A DNA stretch of 64,000 nucleotides from Glycomyces albidus (GCF_009451885.1 NZ_WIAO01000021.1:42720-106719); one strand, 5' to 3'. Positions 51,057-60,222 are shown, counted from the stretch's first letter. The notes: generated from the letters alone by a model not told the origin. Numbers and translations are program-made.

Positions 51057-52409
51057 TCACAGGCGCGAGAGGGCGTCCTCGACGGCGCGGTGGAAGGTCG
51101 GGTAGGCGTAGATCATGCGGCGGAGGCGGTCCAGGGGCGTGCGTTCGTGGACGGCGAGGGTGAGCATCGAGAGGACTTCGCCGCCGGCGGGTCCGGCGGC
51201 GGTGGCGCCGACGAGGACGCCCCGGTCGGTGTCGGCGACGAGTTTGACGAAGCCGTCGTTGCCGGCCTTGTGGATCCAGCCGCGCGAGGAGTTCGGGATC
51301 TCCGAGACCGAGGTCGCGACCGCGATGCCCTGGTCGCGGGCCTGCCGCTCGGTCAGGCCGACCGCGCCGACCTCGGGGTCGGTGAAGGTCACGCGGGGCA
51401 CGGCGTGGTACTCGGCGCCCGGGCCGCCTCTGCCGAGGACGTGGTCGGCGACGATCTTGGCCTGGTACATCGACATGTGCGTGAAGGCGCCCTCGCCGAC
51501 GATGTCGCCGATCGCGTACACCCCGTCGGTGAGGCGGAGGTGCTCGTCGGCGTCGAGGGAGCGGCCGCTCGCGTCCACGCCGACCGCGTCGAGGCCGAGG
51601 TTCGCGATGTTCGGCCTGCGGCCGGTGGCGACGAGGAGCCGCTCGGCGTCGACTTCGAGCGGGCCCGCCTTGACGGTGAACCGGCCCGCGTCGTACGCCA
51701 CCGACTCGACCGCGGTGCCGGTGTTGACCTCGATGCCCTCGGCGGCGAACACCTTGGCGACCAGTTCGCCCGATTCGGGCTCCTCCAGCGGCAGGAGCCG
51801 GTCGGCGGCCTCGAACACCGCGACCCGGGTGCCGAAGCGCGAGAACGCCTGCGCCAGCTCGAGGCCGATCGCGCCGCCGCCGAGGACGATCAGCGACTCG
51901 GGGGCCTCAGTCGCGGCGACCGCGTCCCGGTTCGTCCAATAGGGAGTGTCGGCGAGGCCGGCGACCGGAGGGACGGCGGGTTCGGTGCCGGTGTTGAGGA
52001 TGATCGCCTTCACGACGGTGAAGTCGCGGTCGCCGACGCGGACCGCTCCGGGCCCGGTGATGACCGCCTCGCCGCGGACGAGGCGCCCGCCGGCGTCCTC
52101 GAAGCGGTCGACGGCGACCTGGTCGTTCCAGTCGTCGGTGGCCTCGCCTCGGATGCGCTGTGCGACCGGCGCGAAGTCGGGAGAGACGTCGGCGGCTCCG
52201 GCGAGCCCGGCGACGCGGCCGGCCTCGGCGAGCGCGTCGGCGGCGCGGACCATCATCTTCGTCGGGACGCAACCGTAGTAGGGGCATTCGCCGCCGACGA
52301 GGCGGCGCTCGACGCCGATGACGGAGAGTCCGGCCCGGGCGAGTTCGGCGGCCGCCGACTCGCCTCCCGGGCCCATGCCCACCACGACCACGTCCACTTG
52401 CTCCGCCAT
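51057..52409 (-). CDS. FAD-dependent pyridine nucleotide-disulfide oxidoreductase
   Basis: This 450-residue flavoprotein has an FAD-binding GMGPGGESAAAELA at the N-terminus, redox-active Cys pair C42 and C47 in GGECPYYGCVPTK, an NAD(P)-binding GGGAIGLELAQAF and FAD contact VYAIGDIVGEG. It resembles dihydrolipoamide dehydrogenase and mercuric reductase, but the Cys pair reads C-P-Y-Y-G-C, not C-L-N-V-G-C. The C-terminus is AYPTFHRAVEDAL, so the usual H-x-H-P catalytic pair is altered. A true Lpd role is unlikely. ATG at 52409 is set by the FAD motif. Divergent from the osmoprotectant operon. Confidence 0.9.
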   Translation of the reverse strand: MAEQVDVVVVGMGPGGESAAAELARAGLSVIGVERRLVGGECPYYGCVPTKMMVRAADALAEAGRVAGLAGAADVSPDFAPVAQRIRGEATDDWNDQVAVDRFEDAGGRLVRGEAVITGPGAVRVGDRDFTVVKAIILNTGTEPAVPPVAGLADTPYWTNRDAVAATEAPESLIVLGGGAIGLELAQAFSRFGTRVAVFEAADRLLPLEEPESGELVAKVFAAEGIEVNTGTAVESVAYDAGRFTVKAGPLEVDAERLLVATGRRPNIANLGLDAVGVDASGRSLDADEHLRLTDGVYAIGDIVGEGAFTHMSMYQAKIVADHVLGRGGPGAEYHAVPRVTFTDPEVGAVGLTERQARDQGIAVATSVSEIPNSSRGWIHKAGNDGFVKLVADTDRGVLVGATAAGPAGGEVLSMLTLAVHERTPLDRLRRMIYAYPTFHRAVEDALSRL

Positions 52410-52650
52410 GTCCGGCTCCTCTCGCCCGCGTTCGGCGCCAACCCTACCGCCGCGAGCGCGCCCTCGGGCCGGTCCCGGTTCGGCCCACCGGGACCGGAGC
52501 ACCCGTGCCGCCGAGCATGATCGATACCGGTCCAAGTCGGGTATTGTCGCGTGAGCGCCCGGACCCGATGGCGGGCGCAGGCCCGGCCGACCGGGGCGAT
52601 GTGCGGGCACCGGCCGAGGTCCCGCGCATCCGTGCACCCGGAGGAGCCCG

Positions 52651-53472
52651 ATGATCGAGTTCCGGAACGTCACCAAGCGCTTCCCCGACGGCACGGTCGC
52701 CGTCGACTCGTTCGACCTCGTCATCCCCTCGCGACGCACCACCGTGTTCGTCGGCTCGTCCGGCTGCGGCAAGACCACGCTGCTGCGCATGATCAACCGG
52801 ATGGTCGAGCCGACCTCGGGCACGGTGGAGATCGACGGCGAGGACGTCGCCGCGAAGCAGGGCGTCGCACTGCGGCGCAGCATCGGCTACGTCATGCAGA
52901 ACGGCGGCCTGATGCCGCACTTCACCGTCGCCGAGAACATCGCGACCGTCCCGCGCCTGAACGGCCGGACCCGCCGCGCCGCGCGGGCGAGGGCGCTCGA
53001 GCTCATGGACGTCGTCGGCCTCGACACGGCGATGGCCGACCGGTACCCGAGCCAGCTCTCCGGCGGGCAGCAGCAGCGCGTCGGCGTCGCACGCGGCCTC
53101 GCCGCCGACCCGAACATCCTGCTCATGGACGAGCCGTTCGGCGCCGTCGACCCGATCGTGCGCGCCGAACTCCAGCGGGAGCTCATCAGGCTCCAGCGGG
53201 ACCTCGACAAGACCGTCGTGTTCGTCACGCACGACGTCGACGAGGCGTTCCTCCTCGGCGACCAGGTCGCGATCCTCGCCGAAGGCGCGCGGCGGCTCCA
53301 GGTCGGCAGCCCCAGCGAGATCACCGAGAACCCCGCCGACGACTTCGTGGCGGCGTTCATCGGCGCCGACCGCGGCAAGCGCGCCCTCAGGGTCAAGCAG
53401 ACCCCGCGCGGCCGGGTCCTGGTCGACGCCGAGGGCCGCACGCAAGGCGTCCTCGTGGAAGGCGAGGGGTAG
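52651..53472 (+). CDS. Osmoprotectant ABC importer ATP-binding protein (OpuCA type)
   Basis: This 273-residue ATPase has Walker A GSSGCGKTT, signature LSGGQQQRVGVARGLA and Walker B ILLMDEPFGAVDP, with Gln-rich motif VMQNGGLMPHFTV of betaine/choline/carnitine ATPases. It ends with a short tail in place of a full CBS pair. ATG follows GGAGG. It heads a four-gene operon: ATPase, permease, permease, binding protein. The likely substrate is glycine betaine or a related compatible solute. Confidence 0.95.
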   Translation: MIEFRNVTKRFPDGTVAVDSFDLVIPSRRTTVFVGSSGCGKTTLLRMINRMVEPTSGTVEIDGEDVAAKQGVALRRSIGYVMQNGGLMPHFTVAENIATVPRLNGRTRRAARARALELMDVVGLDTAMADRYPSQLSGGQQQRVGVARGLAADPNILLMDEPFGAVDPIVRAELQRELIRLQRDLDKTVVFVTHDVDEAFLLGDQVAILAEGARRLQVGSPSEITENPADDFVAAFIGADRGKRALRVKQTPRGRVLVDAEGRTQGVLVEGEG

Positions 53473-54144
53473 ATGGACTGGGTCTCCGAGAACCTGGACC
53501 TGATCGGCTCCCTGACGCTCGAGCACCTGCGGCAGAGCGTCATCGCGATCGCCGCCGGGTTCGCGCTCTCGCTGCCGCTGGGCTGGGTCGCTTGGCGGTA
53601 CCGGCTCCTGCGCGGCTGGGTCATCACCGTGACCGGCCTGCTGTACACGATCCCGTCGCTCGCGCTGCTCATGATCCTCCCGGTGGTCGCCGGCTACCCG
53701 GCGACGAGCGAGACGAACCTGGTGATCGCGCTGACGATCTACGCGATCGCGATCATGGTCCGCGCCGTCACGGACGGCCTCGACTCGGTCGACCCGGCGG
53801 TGCGCCGCTCGGCGACCGCGGTCGGCTACGGCGCCGCACGCCGGTTCTGGGCCGTGGACCTGCCGCTGGCCGGGCCGGTGATCCTCGCGGGCCTGCGCGT
53901 CACCGCGGTGAGCACGATCTCGCTGGCGACGGTCGGCATCCTCGTGGGCGTCACCAACCTCGGCTACCTGTTCACGAACGGCCTCCAGCGGCGCATCGTC
54001 CCCGAAGTGCTGGCCGGGATCGTCGCCGTCGCCGTGATCGCGCTCCTGATCGACCTGGCGCTCATGGCCGCCGGGCGCACGCTCATGCCGTGGGCCCGCG
54101 GCGCGGCGCCCGCCCGCCGATCCGCCGCGGAGGCCGCCTCGTGA
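53473..54144 (+). CDS. Osmoprotectant ABC permease (OpuCB type)
   Basis: This 223-residue membrane subunit has about five transmembrane helices. The family marks are LYTIPSLALLMILPVVAG and VTDGLDSVDPAVRRSATAVGYG (the EAA-type loop). The ATG starts right after the stop codon of the ATPase gene, and the stop overlaps the next permease start as GTGA. It forms the membrane channel together with the second permease. Confidence 0.93.
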   Translation: MDWVSENLDLIGSLTLEHLRQSVIAIAAGFALSLPLGWVAWRYRLLRGWVITVTGLLYTIPSLALLMILPVVAGYPATSETNLVIALTIYAIAIMVRAVTDGLDSVDPAVRRSATAVGYGAARRFWAVDLPLAGPVILAGLRVTAVSTISLATVGILVGVTNLGYLFTNGLQRRIVPEVLAGIVAVAVIALLIDLALMAAGRTLMPWARGAAPARRSAAEAAS

Positions 54145-54890
54145 ACCTGCTCGCCGACGCGTTCGCCTGGCTCTTCGCACCCGAGCAGTGGACCGGCCCG
54201 AACGCGCTCCAGCACCTGCTCGCGCAGCAGCTCTCCTTCACGGCGACCGCGGTCGCCATCGCCGCGCTCATCGCCGTCCCGCTCGGCTGGGCGATCGGCC
54301 ACACCGGACGCGGACGCGAAGTGGCCGTGGCGTTCTCGGGCGCCGCACGCGCCGTCCCGTCCTTCGGACTGCTCGTGCTCCTGGTGCTGGTCTTCGGGGT
54401 CCTGCGCAAACCGGAGGCCGCGACGGTCACGTTCGTGATCCTCGCGATCCCCTCGCTCCTCGCCGGCGCGTACGCCGGGTTCGAGGCGATCGACCGCCGG
54501 GTCGTCGACGCCGCGCGGGCGGTCGGGATGACCGGGGCGCAGATCCTGTGGCGCGTCGAGATCCCGCTCGGGCTGCCGCTGCTGGTCGCCGGCTTCCGCT
54601 CCGCGGTGCTTCAGGTGGTCGCGACGGTGACCATCGCCGCGTACGTCAACCTCGGCGGGCTGGGCCTGCCGATCATCACCGGACTGAGCCTGCGCCGCTA
54701 CGAGGTCGTCCTCGGCGGCGCGATCCTGGTCGCCCTGCTCGCGCTCGTCCTCGACGCGCTGTTCGCGCTCGCCCAGCGGGCCGCGGTGCCGCACGGCATC
54801 CGCGCCGACCAGGGGCACCCGACCGGGCGGCGCCTCGACCCCGAACCGGCCGCCCCCGCGACCCCAGACACCGCAGACACCCACCCTTGA
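54141..54890 (+). CDS. Osmoprotectant ABC permease (OpuCD type)
   Basis: This 249-residue membrane subunit starts at GTG (VNLLADAFAWL), overlapping the previous stop by 4 bases. Family marks are SFTATAVAIAALIAVPLGWAIGHTG, RAVPSFGLLVLL, AGFEAIDRRVVDAARAVGM and VNLGGLGLPIITGLSL. A Pro/Ala/Asp-rich tail follows the last helix. The permease pair with separate binding lipoprotein matches the OpuC/OpuB class; the PxxxG kink residues are present. Confidence 0.93.
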   Translation: MNLLADAFAWLFAPEQWTGPNALQHLLAQQLSFTATAVAIAALIAVPLGWAIGHTGRGREVAVAFSGAARAVPSFGLLVLLVLVFGVLRKPEAATVTFVILAIPSLLAGAYAGFEAIDRRVVDAARAVGMTGAQILWRVEIPLGLPLLVAGFRSAVLQVVATVTIAAYVNLGGLGLPIITGLSLRRYEVVLGGAILVALLALVLDALFALAQRAAVPHGIRADQGHPTGRRLDPEPAAPATPDTADTHP

Positions 54891-54901
54891 GAGGAAGACC
54901 C

Positions 54902-55810
54902 ATGTTCAGAGTGCGAGGCGTTCGCGCCGCGGCCGCCGCGGCGGTCCTCGGCACCGCGATCGCGTTGACCGGCTGCTCCTCCGACGACCCCCTCGGCGAG
55001 GAGGATCGGTCGGAGTCGTCCGGTGATGCCATCGTCGTCGGCTCCCAGGCGTACTACTCCAACGAGATCGTCGCCGAGATCTACGCGCAGGCCCTGGAAG
55101 GCGCCGGCCACGAGGTCGAGCGCCGGTTCAGCATCGGCCAGCGCGACGCGTACATGCCGGAGGTCGAGGGCGGCGCCATCACGCTGTTCCCCGAGTACAC
55201 CGGCAACCTGCTCCAGTACTTCGACCCCGAGACGGCCGCGCGGTCCCCTGAGGACGTGTACGCGGCGCTCCAGGAGGCGCTGCCCGGGGGCCTCACCGTG
55301 CTCGACCAGGCGAGCGCGACCGACCAGGACTCGTACACCGTCACGCGCGAGTTCGCGGACGCCAACGCGCTCACCACGATCGCCGACCTGGCCGGGGTGT
55401 CCGAGACGCTGACGCTGGGCGGCCCGCCGGAGCTCGCCGAGCGCCCCTACGGCCCGACGGGCCTGGAGGAGACGTACGGCGTGCAGGTCGAGTTCTCGGC
55501 GACCGGGGACACGACCGTCGAGGACCTTCTCGCCGGCACTGTGAACGTCGCGAACGTGTACACCGCCGACCCGCGGATCCAGACCGAGGACCTGGTGGTC
55601 CTGGAGGACCCGGAGTCGCTGTTCCTGGCTTCGAACGTGGTGCCGCTGGTCAGCGAGTCCGTCGCCGGTGACATCGCCGACGTCGTCAACGCGGTCAGCG
55701 CCGCGCTCACGCCCGAGGGCCTGGTGGCGCTCAACGTGCAGAGCACGGTCGACCAGGCGTCCACGCCGGACATCGCGTCGCAGTGGCTCGCGGACAACGG
55801 CCTGGGTTAG
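54902..55810 (+). CDS. Osmoprotectant-binding lipoprotein (OpuCC type)
   Basis: This 302-residue OpuAC-type binding protein has a lipobox IALTGC and the QAYYSNEIVAEIYAQALEGAGHEVER start. It also has FPEYTGNLLQYF, with aromatic residues of the betaine cage family. ATG has GAGAGGAAG upstream, 11 bases after the permease gene. It is the last gene of the operon, ending at a strong terminator. Confidence 0.94.
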   Translation: MFRVRGVRAAAAAAVLGTAIALTGCSSDDPLGEEDRSESSGDAIVVGSQAYYSNEIVAEIYAQALEGAGHEVERRFSIGQRDAYMPEVEGGAITLFPEYTGNLLQYFDPETAARSPEDVYAALQEALPGGLTVLDQASATDQDSYTVTREFADANALTTIADLAGVSETLTLGGPPELAERPYGPTGLEETYGVQVEFSATGDTTVEDLLAGTVNVANVYTADPRIQTEDLVVLEDPESLFLASNVVPLVSESVAGDIADVVNAVSAALTPEGLVALNVQSTVDQASTPDIASQWLADNGLG

Positions 55811-55829
55811 TCCGCAGGGACGACGTGAG

Positions 55830-55863
55830 AGCGAAGGCCGGTCGGTTCCGACCGGCCTTCGCT
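55830..55863. terminator. Terminator after osmoprotectant operon
   Basis: A stem of about 15 bp (AGCGAAGGCCGGTCG with its complement) lies between convergent genes and overlaps the NADAR stop codon on the other strand. Confidence 0.85.
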
Positions 55864-56417
55864 CATGCCGTCAGCCGGGTCCGGGCCTCCATGAGCGCGA
55901 AGCCGAGCAGGTTGAGCCCGCGCCACGCGGCGGGGCTGGACGCGCCCGGGTCGGTCTCGGCGAGGCCGATGCCCCAGATGCGGTCCCTGGGGCTCGCTTC
56001 GACGAGGACGCGTCCGGCGGTGCCGCGCAGGTAGCCGAGGAGTTCGGGGTGCTGCCCGAATTTGAGCAGGCTCGCGCGGACCACGATCCCGAAGCGCTCG
56101 GCCTCCCATGTGCCGTGGTCGAACCCGCGCACCTGGCGGCCGAGCTTCTGCGCCTGCGCGGGGTGCCCGCAGGCGAGGATCCGCTCGGCGTTCTCGGTGT
56201 CGCCGAACAGCCATGCCTTGTGCGCCATCATGTAGTGCTCGGCGGTGCGGTACCGGTGGCCGTCGTCGGTGAACTCGCTCGGCCACCACTGGCTGAGGCA
56301 CCCGCGGCCGACGGCGCCGTCGGATCGGGCCCGCTCGTTCCAGAAGTGGAGGTACTTGAGGGTGCGGCCGCGGCGTTCGTACGCGATCGCCTCGTCGCGG
56401 GTGGAGGGGAGGGACAT
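55863..56417 (-). CDS. NADAR (YbiA-like) family protein
   Basis: This 184-residue protein has the NADAR/DUF1768 pattern: LKYLHFWNE, CLSQWWPSEFTDDGHRYRTAEHYMMAHKAWLFGD, HGTWEAERFGIVVRASLLKFGQ and LVEASPRDRIWGIGLAETD. YbiA-type members are N-glycosidases that destroy damaged riboflavin intermediates, and some NADAR proteins remove ADP-ribose from guanine. ATG at 56417 precedes the domain by about 20 residues and has no clear ribosome-binding site. No DarT toxin is next to it, so the housekeeping role is more likely. Confidence 0.92.
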   Translation of the reverse strand: MSLPSTRDEAIAYERRGRTLKYLHFWNERARSDGAVGRGCLSQWWPSEFTDDGHRYRTAEHYMMAHKAWLFGDTENAERILACGHPAQAQKLGRQVRGFDHGTWEAERFGIVVRASLLKFGQHPELLGYLRGTAGRVLVEASPRDRIWGIGLAETDPGASSPAAWRGLNLLGFALMEARTRLTA

Positions 56418-56543
56418 CGGGCCAGCTTCGCACGCGCGTCGGCGGCGGCGCAACGCCTTAGCCGAGGGCGCTCGACGCCGGAGTCGCGGCGCGGGCCGGG
56501 TCGGCAGGGCGGACCGGGATCGCGGTCTCGACACCGAAGGCAC

Positions 56544-56573
56544 TTGCCGGGCGGCTAGGGGGAACGCTAGGGT
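56544..56573 (+). promoter_or_regulatory. Promoter of DUF885 gene
   Basis: TTGCCG, 18 bases, then TAGGGT, a form common among actinobacterial promoters, about 26 bases upstream of the start. It overlaps two direct GCTAGGG repeats with a 12-base period (56554 and 56566). Confidence 0.55.
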
Positions 56574-56599
56574 CGGGGCACTCACTGGAAAGGGTGCAC

Positions 56600-58276
56600 A
56601 TGGGCGATCCTCAGCTCGCTGCGCTGGCGCAGCGGTACTTCGACTTTCACCTGGCCGACAACCCCACATCGGCCAGCTTCTACGGGATTCCCGGCTACGA
56701 CGACCTGCTGCCGGACCCGAGTCGGGACGGGGACGAGGTGCGGCTCGGGCATCACGCCGAGGTGTCGGAGGGGCTCTCCGCGCTCGACGCGACGGCCCTC
56801 GAAGGGCAGGACCGGATCACCTACTCGATGCTCGGCCGGCTCGTGAGCGACCAGTCCGCGGTCATCAGGGCGCGGCTCGGCGAGGTCGCGCTGAGCAACA
56901 CGATCAGCGGGCCGGTCACGTCGATGCTGTCGTCGCTGCCGCGGCAGAGTCTCGACTCCGAGCAGCGGAGCCGGGACTACCTCGTCAGGCTCGGCAAGCT
57001 CGGGGCGTACTTCGACGCGGTCCTGGAGCGGTACCGGCAGGCCGGCTCCGAAGGGCGGCACCAGACCCGGACCGGGGTACAGGGTGTGATCGAGCAGTTG
57101 GACGACTACCTCGCCACCGATATAGAACGGGATGTCCTGGCGGCGCCGACACCAACGGGCGTCGACGTGGACGAGTGGAAGGCCGAGGCCCGGGCGCTCG
57201 TGGCCGAGCGGGTCCGGCCCGCGCTCTCCCGCTGGCGCGAGGCCCTCGAGCGGGAGCTGCTGCCGGTCGCGCGCGGCGACGAGGCCGTCGGGATCTGCAA
57301 CGTGCCCGGCGGCGACGAGGGATACCGGGCCGCATCCCGGCAGTTCACCACCACCGACCTCGATCCCGAGGCGGTGCACCGGACCGGGCTCGAAGAGGTC
57401 GAGCGGCTCCGCGGCGAGTTCGCCGAGATCGGCGCCCGCGCGCTCGGGACGGGCGTCGTCGCCGAGGTCGTCGACCGGCTCCGCGGGGACGCGTCGCTGC
57501 GGTACGAGACCGCCGACCAGATCCTGCACGACGTGACCGCGGCGCTGCGGCGGGCCGAGGCCGCCCTGCCGACCGCGTTCCTGGACTACGACATCGCGCC
57601 GTGCAGCATCGAGGAGATCCCCGCGACCGCCGCCAAGGGCTCGACTCTCGCGTACTACACCGTCCCCGCCTCGGACGGGTCGCGGCCGGGCACGCACTGG
57701 GTGAACACCTATGCGCCGCAGAGCAGGGCCCGCTACGAGTACGAGGCGCTCGCGTTCCACGAGAGCGTCCCCGGGCACCACCTCCAGTTCGCGCTCGGGC
57801 AGACCCTGAAGGACCTGCCGCAGTTCCGGCAGTTCGGGTACGTCACCGCCTTCGGCGAGGGCTGGGGCCTCTACACCGAGCGGCTGTGCGACGAGATCGG
57901 CCTCTACAGCGGCGACCTGGCCCGGCTCGGCATGGTCTCGTTCGACGCCTGGCGGGCCTGCCGCCTGGTCGTGGACACGGGGATGCACGCGTTCGGGTGG
58001 TCGCGGGAGCGCGCCGTGCAGTTCATGCGCGACAACACCGCGCTGTCCGAAGTGAACATCGCGAACGAGGTCGACCGGTACATCGCCTGGCCCGGCCAGG
58101 CGCTGGCGTACATGATCGGCCGCAAGCACATCGAGGGCCTGCGGGCCCGCGCCGAGCGGGAGCTCGGGGGCGCCTTCGATCTGCGGCACTTCCACGACCG
58201 GATCCTGACCAGCGGGTCGATCCCGCTGGAGACGATGACCGGCGTCGTGGAGGCGTGGATCGCCGAAACCCGATAG
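56600..58276 (+). CDS. DUF885 metallopeptidase-like protein
   Basis: This 558-residue protein of the DUF885 family is distantly related to M32/M2-type metallopeptidases. The putative zinc motif HESVPGHHLQ (HExxxGHH) lies at about residues 390-399, with GEGWGLYTERLC downstream as the third-ligand Glu region. No signal peptide is seen. Activity is not established for the family, though carboxypeptidase-like function is plausible. ATG at 56600 is preferred over GTG 56594 because GGAAAGGG sits at better spacing. Confidence 0.9.
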   Translation: MGDPQLAALAQRYFDFHLADNPTSASFYGIPGYDDLLPDPSRDGDEVRLGHHAEVSEGLSALDATALEGQDRITYSMLGRLVSDQSAVIRARLGEVALSNTISGPVTSMLSSLPRQSLDSEQRSRDYLVRLGKLGAYFDAVLERYRQAGSEGRHQTRTGVQGVIEQLDDYLATDIERDVLAAPTPTGVDVDEWKAEARALVAERVRPALSRWREALERELLPVARGDEAVGICNVPGGDEGYRAASRQFTTTDLDPEAVHRTGLEEVERLRGEFAEIGARALGTGVVAEVVDRLRGDASLRYETADQILHDVTAALRRAEAALPTAFLDYDIAPCSIEEIPATAAKGSTLAYYTVPASDGSRPGTHWVNTYAPQSRARYEYEALAFHESVPGHHLQFALGQTLKDLPQFRQFGYVTAFGEGWGLYTERLCDEIGLYSGDLARLGMVSFDAWRACRLVVDTGMHAFGWSRERAVQFMRDNTALSEVNIANEVDRYIAWPGQALAYMIGRKHIEGLRARAERELGGAFDLRHFHDRILTSGSIPLETMTGVVEAWIAETR

Positions 58277-58288
58277 GACGCGAGGCGA

Positions 58289-58316
58289 GGACCGGCGGTT
58301 CGCCGCCGGTCCTTTT
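58289..58316 (+). terminator. Terminator after DUF885 gene
   Basis: A 10-bp perfect stem (GGACCGGCGG, loop TTCG, CCGCCGGTCC) is followed by TTTT: a classical intrinsic terminator. Confidence 0.9.
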
Positions 58317-58629
58317 GCGTCCCTTCCGGAAACGGCTCGAACCGGGGCCGAGCTGCGGGGCCGCACCGGTCGTTGTCGGATTGGTGACAGACAGTGCCGT
58401 CCCGGTTGGGGATGATTTGAGCGCGGCGGCGGCTCCCCCCGGGCGCCGCCGCAACTCCCCCTCGCACCCCGCAGAGGCGCCGTATCCCATTGCGCCGCAA
58501 TGCGCTCCTCATCGCCTGTCGAGTCCAGAGTGGATGCCGACCGCAGTGTCGCCTTGGTGCCGCACAAAAGCCGATTAGCGGATGAACCGGTAAAGAAGCG
58601 TGGAGAACATCACCATTCGGGAAGACCCC
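58317..58629. other. Intergenic region before siderophore operon
   Basis: No gene is supported in these 313 bases. There are no convincing ribosome-binding sites or recognisable protein families on either strand. The operon promoter and iron box follow directly downstream. Confidence 0.4.
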
Positions 58630-58658
58630 TTCCGCCCGTCCAACACTTAGGTTAGCCT
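58630..58658 (+). promoter_or_regulatory. Candidate promoter of desABCD
   Basis: TTCCGC, 17 bases, then TAGCCT. The -10 lies inside the iron box, so binding of the repressor would block it directly. The -35 is weak. Confidence 0.45.
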
Positions 58659-58665
58659 AACCTAC
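58647..58665. promoter_or_regulatory. DmdR/IdeR iron box
   Basis: TTAGGTTAGCCTAACCTAC matches 18 of 19 positions of the consensus TTAGGTTAGSCTAACCTAA. It lies about 55 bases upstream of desA. DmdR1/IdeR bind here with Fe2+ to repress siderophore synthesis in iron-rich conditions. Confidence 0.92.
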
Positions 58666-58719
58666 ACGTTCCCCGAGAGAGACGTCCCCTGCGCTGTTCC
58701 TCTACGAAAGGCGACCTCC

Positions 58720-60222
58720 GTGCTGACAAGCGCCGACCTCCGTCCGGCTCCCGCGCCGCGCAACCGAACCGCCCCACCGGCCCTCCTCGGCCGCGACTCG
58801 GCGGCCGCCTACCGCGGCCTCATCGCCGACGTCGCCGAGCGCATCGCCGACCGGTTCGCCTCCGTCGAGCGGCCCTGGACCGGAGCCGTCCCGGCGGCGC
58901 TCGCGCCCGCCGTCGCGGCCGTCGACCTCGACCGGCCCCTGGAGTCCTTCGAGGCCGCCTTCGACGAGGTCGGCGCCCTGTACCTCGACGACGCGGTCTG
59001 GTTCCACCACCCGCGCTACCTCGCGCACCTCAACTGCCCCGTCGCGCTGCCGGCCGTCGCCGCCGAGACCGTCCTCGCCGCCGTCAACACCTCGGTCGAC
59101 ACCTGGGACCAGAGCGCCGGCGGCACCCTCATCGAGCAGCGCCTCATCGAATGGACCGCCCAGCGCATCGGCCTCGGCGCCGACGCCGACGGCGTCTTCA
59201 CCTCCGGCGGCACCCAGTCGAACCTCCACGCGCTCCTCCTCGCCCGCGACGAGGCCGTCGAAGCCGCACTCCTCAAGCACCGCATCGAGACCGGCACCTC
59301 GATGCGCGGCGTCGAAGTGCTCCCCCGGCTCCGCCTCTTCGCCTCCCCGCACTCCCACTTCTCGGTCGTCAAGGCCGCCAGGCTCCTCGGACTCGGCGAG
59401 GACGCGGTCGTCACCGTCCCCGCCGACGACTGGTACCGCATGAACCCCGCCGCACTCGACGCCCGGCTGGAGACCTGCCGCGAGCAGGGCCTCATCCCCG
59501 CCGCGGTCGTCGCCACCGCCGGCACCACCGACTTCGGGTCCGTCGACCCGCTCGCGCCGATCGCCGAGATCGCCGCCGCGCACCGGGTCTGGCTCCACGT
59601 CGACGCCGCCTACGGCTGCGGCCTCCTCGTCTCCCGCGAGCACCGGGCGCTCCTCGCCGGCATCGAGTCCGCCGACTCGGTCACCGTCGACTACCACAAG
59701 TCGTTCTTCCAGCCCGTCAGCTCCTCCGCGCTCCTGGTCCGCGACCGGGCCGCCCTGCGCCACGTCACCCACCACGCCGACTACCTCAACCCGGCCGAGG
59801 GCGCCCTCCCGAACCAGGTCGACAAGAGCCTCCAGACCACTCGCCGCTTCGACGCCCTGAAATTGTGGATGACCTTGCGCACCTTGGGACCCGACGCGGT
59901 CGGCGCGATGTTCGACCGGGTCTGCGCGCTCGCCGACCAGACCTGGGACTGGCTCGCCGCCGACGCCCGCTTCGAGGTCGCCGCGCCGCCCTCGCAGCTC
60001 TCCACCGTCCTGTTCCGCCTCGCCGGAGCCGACGACGACACGCACCGCCTCGCCCGCGAGGCGCTCGCGGCCTCCGGCGAGGGCATGGTCGCCGCCACCC
60101 GCGTCGAAGGCCGCATCGCGCTCAAGCTCACGCTGCTCAACCCCGAGACCCGCCTCGACGACATCGTCCCCGTGCTGGAGGCGCTCGCCCGCCACGGCAA
60201 GACCGTGCAGGAGTCGGTGTGA
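58720..60222 (+). CDS. desA: Lysine decarboxylase of siderophore biosynthesis (DesA-like)
   Basis: This 500-residue PLP enzyme of the group II decarboxylase family makes cadaverine from lysine, the first step of desferrioxamine synthesis. It has GGTQSNLHALLLARD (PLP phosphate region), HVDAAYGCG (PLP Asp) and the Schiff-base Lys in VDYHKSFFQP. GTG at 58720 follows AAAGG. It heads a four-gene operon with 4-base overlaps. Diaminobutyrate decarboxylases share this fold, but the three following genes fit desABCD. Confidence 0.93.
   Translation: MLTSADLRPAPAPRNRTAPPALLGRDSAAAYRGLIADVAERIADRFASVERPWTGAVPAALAPAVAAVDLDRPLESFEAAFDEVGALYLDDAVWFHHPRYLAHLNCPVALPAVAAETVLAAVNTSVDTWDQSAGGTLIEQRLIEWTAQRIGLGADADGVFTSGGTQSNLHALLLARDEAVEAALLKHRIETGTSMRGVEVLPRLRLFASPHSHFSVVKAARLLGLGEDAVVTVPADDWYRMNPAALDARLETCREQGLIPAAVVATAGTTDFGSVDPLAPIAEIAAAHRVWLHVDAAYGCGLLVSREHRALLAGIESADSVTVDYHKSFFQPVSSSALLVRDRAALRHVTHHADYLNPAEGALPNQVDKSLQTTRRFDALKLWMTLRTLGPDAVGAMFDRVCALADQTWDWLAADARFEVAAPPSQLSTVLFRLAGADDDTHRLAREALAASGEGMVAATRVEGRIALKLTLLNPETRLDDIVPVLEALARHGKTVQESV

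Noticed and set aside
51057..52409. Dihydrolipoamide dehydrogenase (lpd)
   Set aside because: The Cys motif and the C-terminal His-His-Pro region differ from authentic Lpd.
55863..56417. DarTG toxin-antitoxin system
   Set aside because: Only a NADAR domain is present; no DarT-like gene lies on either side.
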